Part shown: positions 1 through 5,137 of the stretch, in pieces
Layout of the letters: the number at the start of each line of letters is the position of its first letter
How positions within the stretch are numbered: the stretch's first letter is position 1
NCBI GenBank assembly: GCA_002482415.1
Contig: DLFY01000218.1
Coordinates: forward strand, 10,532 to 15,668
Source of the DNA: Phycisphaerales bacterium UBA7708
GTDB lineage: Bacteria > Planctomycetota > Phycisphaerae > Sedimentisphaerales > Anaerohalosphaeraceae
Direction of reading: 5' to 3'
Length of the DNA stretch: 5,137 bases
Notes under the pieces: generated by a model
What the model was told of the DNA's origin: nothing
What the model saw: only the letters and a program-made list of their open reading frames with translations
Databases searched by the model: none
Position numbers and translations under genes: made by a program

Positions 1-1413
1 ATGGCTCCAGGCGATGTTATTATTGCGTCCCCAAAAACGGTTCTGTTTTCCGGAATCAACCATGATTGCTGTCAGGGCTTTTACATCAAAATCCCTCGCC
101 CCAAAGGCATAGGCACTGGCAATGAATGGGGCCGCAGGATACCCGGACATAATCTGGGTCTCGTCATTAAACATGCTCCATAAAGGCAGCCCGCCGCCCC
201 CCTTATACTGCGTCTGGCGGGATGTCTCCAAAAAGGTCTGGCAGAAATCGCTGGCGGCCTGCGGATACAAAAGCCCCCAGAGCTGGGCCTGGGTGCGATA
301 GGTATCCCACCCGGAGAAGGTGCTGTAGACATGATGCCCGCGACGGACATCATACACCTTATTATCCATACCGATATACTGTCCATTGACATCCTCAAAA
401 ATATTGGGCGTCAGCAATGCATGGTACAGTGCCGTATAGAAAAGGGTCTTCTCATCTCGGGTTCCTCCTTCAACCTGCACTTTGCCAAGCGTCTTATTCC
501 AGTCGGCCCTGGCAGCGGTCCGTACGGCCTCAAAATCCCAGCCGGGGATTTCTGTTTTCAGGTTTTCTTTGGCATTGACCAGGCTGACATACGAAATCGC
601 GGTTTTCAGGGTAATGGTTCGTGGTGTCGTGCCGTCAAAACTAATGTACGCGGCGATATTGTCTCCTTTCGCCTCGGTGGCTCCGGGCTGCTTTTCATCA
701 CCCTGCCAGATCCCGCAATCCTTAAATGGTGTATCGAAGACCACCGTATAATAAATGACATAATCATTGGTTTTCACATGGCAGAATCCACCCCCTTTAA
801 TCCAGCCGGAAAGGGTACGCTGCTCGGGATCGATATCGATATGCCCGTCACGCAATCCGTTTGCTGAGGCGGTCGGATTAAATACAATTTGGGCCGCTTC
901 GGCTGTGGTATAGTCAAATTGCCCGATACCGCTGCGTACGGCAGCCGATAACTCCACGTTGACGGCATATCGATCCAGCGTAACCGCATAATAACCCGGC
1001 CAGGCCTTTTCCTTTTCATGGGTATACAACGAACTATAGGCATTCTGGTCGCTAACGGGGGAGGCGGCCAGCGAGCCGGCAACCGGCATTAAAGGCAGTT
1101 CACAGGTCGCTCCGCACCCCACGCCGCTGAGATGGACCAGGCCGAATCCGTTGATCTTATCGCAGGGGTAGTGATAGCCGCTTCCGTGATTACCGACCTC
1201 CGTATGCGGACTGAAAGATAACATCCCAAACGGCACCTGGGCCCCGGGATAAGTCGAGCCGGAACCACGCACCGTGCCGATAAATGGATTTACATAGCCG
1301 GCCCAATCCGTGTTGGAAATAACGCCATCGGAGGCACTCCATGCCGATGGAACCATCATAATACCGGATAGAAATATGACGGATACAACACAGATTTTCC
1401 TGAGTTTTAACAT
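1..1413 (-). CDS. GH92 family glycoside hydrolase (probable exo-alpha-mannosidase), 3' end outside the window
   Basis: The frame is open for 471 codons from the ATG at 1413 to the window edge, so the C-terminal part is missing. Residues 1-26 form a Sec signal peptide: a basic start (MLKLRK), a hydrophobic core and a likely cleavage after AWS. Family 92 hallmarks follow in order: NPFIGT at 42-47, the PGAQVPFGM block at 56-64, GYHY at 79-82, HLSGVGC at 94-100, FYTALYHALLTPN in the middle, FSGWDTYR ending at 373 (Asp370 is the likely sugar-binding Asp of the family), and LPLW...NDET...GYP ending near 426. Known GH92 enzymes are calcium-dependent, inverting alpha-mannosidases acting on N-glycans, mannans or mannose-containing glycans, usually in the periplasm or outside the cell. 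The general acid and base are expected beyond the window edge, so activity cannot be judged. An in-frame TAG seven codons or fewer upstream rules out a longer start. The Shine-Dalgarno is weak and purine-rich (GAAAG). Family call is firm; exact substrate is unknown. Confidence 0.93.
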   Translation of the reverse strand, partial: MLKLRKICVVSVIFLSGIMMVPSAWSASDGVISNTDWAGYVNPFIGTVRGSGSTYPGAQVPFGMLSFSPHTEVGNHGSGYHYPCDKINGFGLVHLSGVGCGATCELPLMPVAGSLAASPVSDQNAYSSLYTHEKEKAWPGYYAVTLDRYAVNVELSAAVRSGIGQFDYTTAEAAQIVFNPTASANGLRDGHIDIDPEQRTLSGWIKGGGFCHVKTNDYVIYYTVVFDTPFKDCGIWQGDEKQPGATEAKGDNIAAYISFDGTTPRTITLKTAISYVSLVNAKENLKTEIPGWDFEAVRTAARADWNKTLGKVQVEGGTRDEKTLFYTALYHALLTPNIFEDVNGQYIGMDNKVYDVRRGHHVYSTFSGWDTYRTQAQLWGLLYPQAASDFCQTFLETSRQTQYKGGGGLPLWSMFNDETQIMSGYPAAPFIASAYAFGARDFDVKALTAIMVDSGKQNRFWGRNNNIAWSH

Positions 1414-1477
1414 GACACCGCTTTCTTTCTAATAAACATATTAACTACCATTCAAACTCACCGATGAAAGATCTCTT

Positions 1478-1506
1478 CATATAGCCCAGACCGCCCCGAC
1501 TGTCAA
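1478..1506 (-). promoter_or_regulatory. Predicted sigma-70-type promoter for the GH92 gene
   Basis: Read on the minus strand, a perfect -35 hexamer TTGACA (1506-1501) is followed by a 17-base spacer and the -10 hexamer TATATG (1483-1478), which matches TATAAT at four of six positions. Transcription would begin near 1471, giving a leader of roughly 58 bases before the ATG at 1413. The box lies in the short gap just after the stop of the GH141-like gene, so the GH92 gene could be expressed separately as well as by read-through. This is a consensus match only, and promoter consensus in the host phylum may differ. Confidence 0.5.
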
Positions 1507-1522
1507 TATGCTGTCCGGATAT

Positions 1523-3544
1523 TTATCGCTCCAGCCACCTATTCGCTTTTATACCGATCTGGGCGACTGGAATAGGCTGCAATCCATATTTTTTCAGAAC
1601 CTCCGTCTCAGCTATCTGTTCGAGGGTTTTACCCTCGGCCTGTATGCCGGGATTATTCTCAACAACCTGTTTATCATTGCGACGAAGAAAATCCTGTTTG
1701 CAATCCACCAGAAGATTATTTTTGATGATATTTGCATCTGCGTTGAGCCGGATGTTTTTCAATTCCGGGTATTTGTTCTGATAGAGCTCGGAGCGGATGT
1801 CCACATCCTCATATATCTTTTTTTGAATGGCCGGTGATTCCAGGTGTTCGAGCCAGCGTTTTTCTCCCCACGATGAAAAACTGACGGCGGCATGACAGTG
1901 ATAAAACAGATTGTTTTCGACCGTGTTGTCCTTGCCGCCGTGAATCTGGACACCGCCGAAATCCCGGGTTCCGCAACGTTCAAAAATATTCCCATGAATC
2001 AAGACGCCCGAAATCATGTCGTCAAGACGCACCCCCGCGGCACCATGGCGTGTGCCGCCCGAAATATCCGACCAGCGGTTGAATCGTATGACTATGCCTC
2101 GATAGGATGGATTATACCACATATCGATTCCCCCCTGATCATCGGATTCGTTGACGACATGGCTGACCTGGTTGTATTCAATCAGCATATCATTGCCTTC
2201 AAGCCGCATGGCCGATGAGGATGAGAAACGGAAGCGGTTGTGGCTGATGCGTATGCCGCAGCCGGCAGCATGTACGGCGGGTTCATACGTGCGTTTAAAT
2301 AATGAAAAGTGTTCGACGACGGTATTTTCAACGAAATGGCCCGCCGGCGTCAGCGTTTTGCGGTCGCCGCCGTTCATTTTGATTCCGCCGCAGCCGAACA
2401 TGTCAAGCAGGCAGCCTGTGATACCATGATTTGAACCGGCCTCAATATGAATTCCATCCTTGCCGAAACGCTCAATCCGGCAATCCTCAATCCGGCAGTT
2501 GTCCCCATTTCGTATGGACATGGCACTGCCCCTGCCCTCCTGAAATGTCAGCCCCTGCAATATCAGGTGCGAACAGTCCTTCATTTCGACCATAAAGGGG
2601 GCATTAAAGACAGACAATGTAGCCTGGGCCTGATTAGGATTAATACCCTCTGGAACAAACCAATAAAGCAAGCCGGTGGTTCTGTCAAGATACCATTCTC
2701 CCGGCACATCCATTTCGCAAAAGAGATTAAGACCAAAATACATGAGATGGTCTTTATATCCATAGGAATGATAGGGTTTTCGGAGATATATAGTCCGGAC
2801 ATCCTTGTCCACTTTATCTACTTTCTGGTACTCATCACTCCAGTCCCAATACCAGTAGCCGCCCAGCCGGACATCGCTTTCTTTTGCCCAGCGATCCTGT
2901 GTTGGGCTGGTATATTCAAAAATGCCCTCTACGGTGCCGCGCTGGTTGGCGTAGGTTGGGGGCAGCGAGGTAGCGCCTTTGACCTGGCCAGCGGTGGTAA
3001 ATCCCTGATTGGGCCAGCGCGACAGGGGCTGAAGCTGTCCGCTGCAATATAAATCAGGGCGTTTCCCGATATCCGTAGGGTCGCCAAAGTCACGGATTCC
3101 CGCGGCCTTTAAATCGGATTGGTAAATCTTTCCTTTTACATCGGGACTCAACAGCTCCAATTTTCCCTGATCGACAAGCGGCTGCCAGTTCTTCAATTCC
3201 ATACTGCCTGTAAAAATGGGTTTTTCGCCATCCACAGCCCGATAAACAACAGGCAATTCTTTACTGCCGGAATCTTCGGCGGTAAACACGACCGGGGCTT
3301 CGAGATAATATACTCCGCCTTTGATGTTCACGACCACCGTTTGGCCGGGGACTTGCTTTAATTGAGCACGGACGGCATTTTTGGCCTTTTCCAGGCTTTG
3401 AAAAGGCTTTTCCCGGGTGCCGGGATTGCTGTTGCTGCCGTCAGGGGCCAGATAAAATTCCACGGCATTGGACTGCGCCCATGAAATACAAACAAAAAAC
3501 AGGATCATGCACACGCTGAAAAATGTTCTATGGAAAACACTCAT
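1523..3544 (-). CDS. Secreted right-handed parallel beta-helix protein, GH141-like glycoside hydrolase
   Basis: This is a complete 673-residue protein. The start is taken at the ATG at 3544 because AGGAGA sits six bases upstream and a signal peptide begins directly there; an in-frame ATG 11 codons earlier has no good ribosome site. Residues 1-23 are a Sec signal peptide (cleavage likely after SWA, before QS). Residues 29-43 hold the FYLAPDGSNSNPGT opening typical of secreted beta-helix carbohydrate-active proteins. A beta-rich insert with GYWYWDWSDEY (229-239) and GEWYLDRTTGLLYW (282-295) follows, then repeated helix turns with N-rich and I/V-rich strands from about 323 to 555. These blocks and the length fit GH141, whose characterised members include an alpha-L-fucosidase acting on rhamnogalacturonan II and a xylanase. 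Asp468/Asp469 (DDQGG) and Asp508/Asp509 (RLDD) are candidate catalytic residues. The tail from about 560 to 673 has further asparagine-rich turns. The location beside a GH92 gene supports a glycan-degrading role. Substrate is not determined; a lyase or epimerase of the same fold is a less likely alternative. Confidence 0.88.
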   Translation of the reverse strand: MSVFHRTFFSVCMILFFVCISWAQSNAVEFYLAPDGSNSNPGTREKPFQSLEKAKNAVRAQLKQVPGQTVVVNIKGGVYYLEAPVVFTAEDSGSKELPVVYRAVDGEKPIFTGSMELKNWQPLVDQGKLELLSPDVKGKIYQSDLKAAGIRDFGDPTDIGKRPDLYCSGQLQPLSRWPNQGFTTAGQVKGATSLPPTYANQRGTVEGIFEYTSPTQDRWAKESDVRLGGYWYWDWSDEYQKVDKVDKDVRTIYLRKPYHSYGYKDHLMYFGLNLFCEMDVPGEWYLDRTTGLLYWFVPEGINPNQAQATLSVFNAPFMVEMKDCSHLILQGLTFQEGRGSAMSIRNGDNCRIEDCRIERFGKDGIHIEAGSNHGITGCLLDMFGCGGIKMNGGDRKTLTPAGHFVENTVVEHFSLFKRTYEPAVHAAGCGIRISHNRFRFSSSSAMRLEGNDMLIEYNQVSHVVNESDDQGGIDMWYNPSYRGIVIRFNRWSDISGGTRHGAAGVRLDDMISGVLIHGNIFERCGTRDFGGVQIHGGKDNTVENNLFYHCHAAVSFSSWGEKRWLEHLESPAIQKKIYEDVDIRSELYQNKYPELKNIRLNADANIIKNNLLVDCKQDFLRRNDKQVVENNPGIQAEGKTLEQIAETEVLKKYGLQPIPVAQIGIKANRWLER

Positions 3545-3550
3545 CTCGAT

Positions 3551-3556
3551 TCTCCT
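3551..3556 (-). promoter_or_regulatory. Ribosome binding site deciding the start of the GH141-like gene
   Basis: AGGAGA on the minus strand lies six bases before the ATG at 3544, a near-ideal Shine-Dalgarno and spacing. It supports the ATG at 3544 over the in-frame ATG at 3577, which would add 11 residues ahead of the basic and hydrophobic part of the signal peptide. Confidence 0.8.
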
Positions 3557-3575
3557 GAAATATGGTTCCAATTGC

Positions 3576-3604
3576 ATTATCGGTTTTTCCGTTATCTATT
3601 TCAG
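3576..3604 (-). promoter_or_regulatory. Possible sigma-70-type promoter for the GH141-like gene
   Basis: On the minus strand CTGAAA (3604-3599, four of six matches to TTGACA) is separated by 17 bases from GATAAT (3581-3576, five of six matches to TATAAT). Transcription would start near 3569, leaving a leader of about 25 bases that still includes the AGGAGA ribosome site. The upstream in-frame ATG at 3577 overlaps the -10 box and would not be in such a transcript. AT-rich gaps yield such matches by chance, so this is tentative. Confidence 0.35.
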
Positions 3605-3651
3605 TATGACCATGTCGTCAGTCTATTTGAGTCGCATGCAGCAAATTCCAT

Positions 3652-5137
3652 TTATTTAGCAGAGATGAACACCTGGGCCCCTGCAATTTTATTTACTTTT
3701 TTGTAGATTAAAGGCGATGACTCAACATGGATATAAATGCTGAAGGGCATCCTGATTTTTTCAGCCAACTGTTCGAGCAATTCCTGATTCTTTTTCCTGG
3801 CTCTGCGGGATTCACTCCAGCGCCACCATGAGCCGACACGATATGCCACCAGAACATAACAGGGTGTCTCCGGCGAAAGCCTGACAACTTTTTGCGCAAG
3901 ACACACACGCATCGGGATGGAAATGGTCGCAAGGCACTCACGAATCCTGCCCAGTACAGTGTCATCAAGGCCGTGGGGAATAAACTTGTCGGCGTTTGTC
4001 AGACTGGCCCGCTCTTTTTCCACCGCCTGGGCGGTCTGGTATTCATCATCTATTTTAAGTCGCCATGTCTTTGCTTTTTCAAGCTCTCCAATATCGTAAT
4101 AGTACTTTGCCAGCAGTTCGCATCCCGCCAGTCGGCTTGCGGGGATCTTTTCCATGACCTGCTCGATCAGGCACAGGCCTGATGCATCTTTTTGTTCCAG
4201 AAGGATTTTGCCAACGGCAAATCGTGCCTCCATATTGCCGGGATCTGAAACAGTAAGCTTTTGATAGAGCGTCAGTGCCTTTTGCGGGCCATGAATAGTT
4301 TCAGTCAATCGAGCATAATGAAGCGATTGCTGAGTATCGAGAAGCTGGGAAGAGGCCATGGTTTCGAGACGGACAAGCTCTTCACGCTGCTGTTTGATGT
4401 AGGCATGACGCTGAGCCCAGTCGGATTCCAGCATCTTCTGCCAGAAACTGTCGATTTGCGTGATCAGGTGTTCTCTTTGTCCATCCAGGCATATTTCAGC
4501 AGCAGAGGGTTCATGAACCAGGCACATCCCGACAAACTGCTCCACCCGCTCCCGGCTTAGCTCGGATGCTGTCCCTTCGACAGCAGCAATCCGCTCGGCA
4601 AGCACAGGATGACTGTCAGCCCCTTCATGTTTTTGCTGAAAGCTGCGGCGAACCGCAAAATCGGCTGCGATGTAATCATTGAAAGATTTCACGAATGGCC
4701 CTATTTTCCCGTAGGGTGCAGGGACTGCCGTTTCCGTATCGGCGAGTTTATAAATCTCCGGCCAGAATCGTTCACCCAGCATTTCCCCATAGAAATGAAT
4801 CCGTACCAGGGCATTGACCGTGTTCTCACTGCCCGCAATTGTGGCAGACAGCCGGTCCGCTTCAAATTCATGCAGACGGTTTTGCACATAAGCAAAGGCT
4901 GAAAACCGCGGGACAAACCACTTGTAAAATGGCAAAAACAGATAGACCGCCACACTGCGATGCTCGGCAAAGTTTTGGATAACCTGCTGCCAGGTCTGAT
5001 GCACTCTGTAAATCCAGATGCCGAACTTGCCGTGAGAGCCGGATAAATGTCCGAATTCATGGGCCACCACCGCCTTGAACTGTTCGGGTGATAACGCATC
5101 GAGCAGGGGCAGGCCGACAGTCAGGTAATTCCTGTAC
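3652..5137 (-). CDS. M48 family zinc metallopeptidase with TPR-like region, 5' end outside the window
   Basis: The frame is open from the right edge to the TAA at 3652 and shows 494 residues; the true start and the N-terminal part lie outside. Numbering from the first complete codon (5136), the zinc motif HEFGH is at 26-30, with two histidine ligands and the catalytic Glu27. It is preceded by the typical LSPEQFKAVVA and followed by LSGSHGKFGIWIYR. The third ligand is most likely Glu90 in HEFEAD (89-94). A partly hydrophobic stretch near 61-84 may lie in or on the membrane. DSHPVLAER at 174-182 is a conserved M48 block after the catalytic core. Residues about 270-365 look like TPR helices (ALTLYQKL...DPGNMEARFAVGKILL), and a mixed alpha/beta end region covers about 385-494. 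M48 peptidases such as HtpX and Ste24 relatives cleave proteins at or in membranes, often in envelope quality control. The partner or substrate here is unknown. All visible active-site residues are present. Confidence 0.92.
   Translation of the reverse strand, partial: YRNYLTVGLPLLDALSPEQFKAVVAHEFGHLSGSHGKFGIWIYRVHQTWQQVIQNFAEHRSVAVYLFLPFYKWFVPRFSAFAYVQNRLHEFEADRLSATIAGSENTVNALVRIHFYGEMLGERFWPEIYKLADTETAVPAPYGKIGPFVKSFNDYIAADFAVRRSFQQKHEGADSHPVLAERIAAVEGTASELSRERVEQFVGMCLVHEPSAAEICLDGQREHLITQIDSFWQKMLESDWAQRHAYIKQQREELVRLETMASSQLLDTQQSLHYARLTETIHGPQKALTLYQKLTVSDPGNMEARFAVGKILLEQKDASGLCLIEQVMEKIPASRLAGCELLAKYYYDIGELEKAKTWRLKIDDEYQTAQAVEKERASLTNADKFIPHGLDDTVLGRIRECLATISIPMRVCLAQKVVRLSPETPCYVLVAYRVGSWWRWSESRRARKKNQELLEQLAEKIRMPFSIYIHVESSPLIYKKVNKIAGAQVFISAK

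Noticed and set aside
331..867. Plus-strand open frame of 178 codons
   Set aside because: It lies wholly opposite the GH92 coding region, whose protein matches the family over its full visible length; the plus-strand product has no recognisable domain.
1471..1476. AGATCT palindrome in the GH92 leader as an operator
   Set aside because: A six-base palindrome is common by chance and no longer symmetric arms or second copy were seen.
1508..1837. Plus-strand open frame of 109 codons spanning the end of the GH141-like gene
   Set aside because: It is mostly antisense to a well-supported coding region and its product resembles no known protein.
2447..3052. Plus-strand open frame of 201 codons with hydrophobic stretches
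   Set aside because: It is antisense to the middle of the GH141-like gene. The apparent membrane segment arises from the reverse complement of beta-strand codons, and no ribosome site or family match supports it.
3545..3651. Possible terminator hairpin between the peptidase and GH141-like genes
   Set aside because: Only a three-base-pair CGG/CCG stem around an A run was found, too weak to call and not followed by a T run.
4701..5099. Minus-strand open frame of 132 codons overlapping the M48 gene in another frame
   Set aside because: The other frame carries HEFGH and the HEFEAD zinc ligand motif, so this one is a shadow.
1..5137. CRISPR array, defence system, mobile element or RNA gene
   Set aside because: No direct-repeat arrays, inverted terminal repeats, transposase-like proteins or tRNA/rRNA-like sequence were seen; nearly the whole window is explained by three coding regions.

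Overview
The window carries three protein genes, all on the minus strand, so transcription runs from the right end to the left. In that order they are: the C-terminal part of an M48-type zinc metallopeptidase with a TPR-like region (3652-5137, 5' end missing), a complete secreted right-handed beta-helix protein resembling glycoside hydrolase family 141 (1523-3544), and the N-terminal 471 codons of a secreted family 92 glycoside hydrolase, probably an exo-alpha-mannosidase (1-1413, 3' end missing). No RNA gene, mobile element, CRISPR array or long repeat was seen.

The layout is compact. The two gaps between genes are 107 and 109 bases. Each holds a plausible sigma-70-type promoter for the downstream gene: a weaker one before the GH141-like gene (CTGAAA-N17-GATAAT) and a stronger one before the GH92 gene (TTGACA-N17-TATATG). 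No GC-rich stem-loop followed by a T run was found in either gap, so read-through between genes is possible.

The two hydrolases both have Sec-type signal peptides and belong to families that trim complex glycans: GH92 removes alpha-mannose, and GH141 has known alpha-L-fucosidase and xylanase members. Together they look like part of an extracytoplasmic glycan-degradation locus. The M48 peptidase is a general membrane or cell-envelope type and need not be functionally linked. The mix suggests a saccharolytic, diderm-like bacterium such as those of the Planctomycetota, Verrucomicrobiota, Lentisphaerota or Kiritimatiellota, with base composition that looks balanced by eye. This assignment is an inference and low in confidence.

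I did not find evidence for a previously undescribed system. The items most worth a second look are the GH92 sequence variant, the candidate catalytic aspartates of the GH141-like protein, the revised start of that gene, and the poorly characterised C-terminal region of the peptidase.
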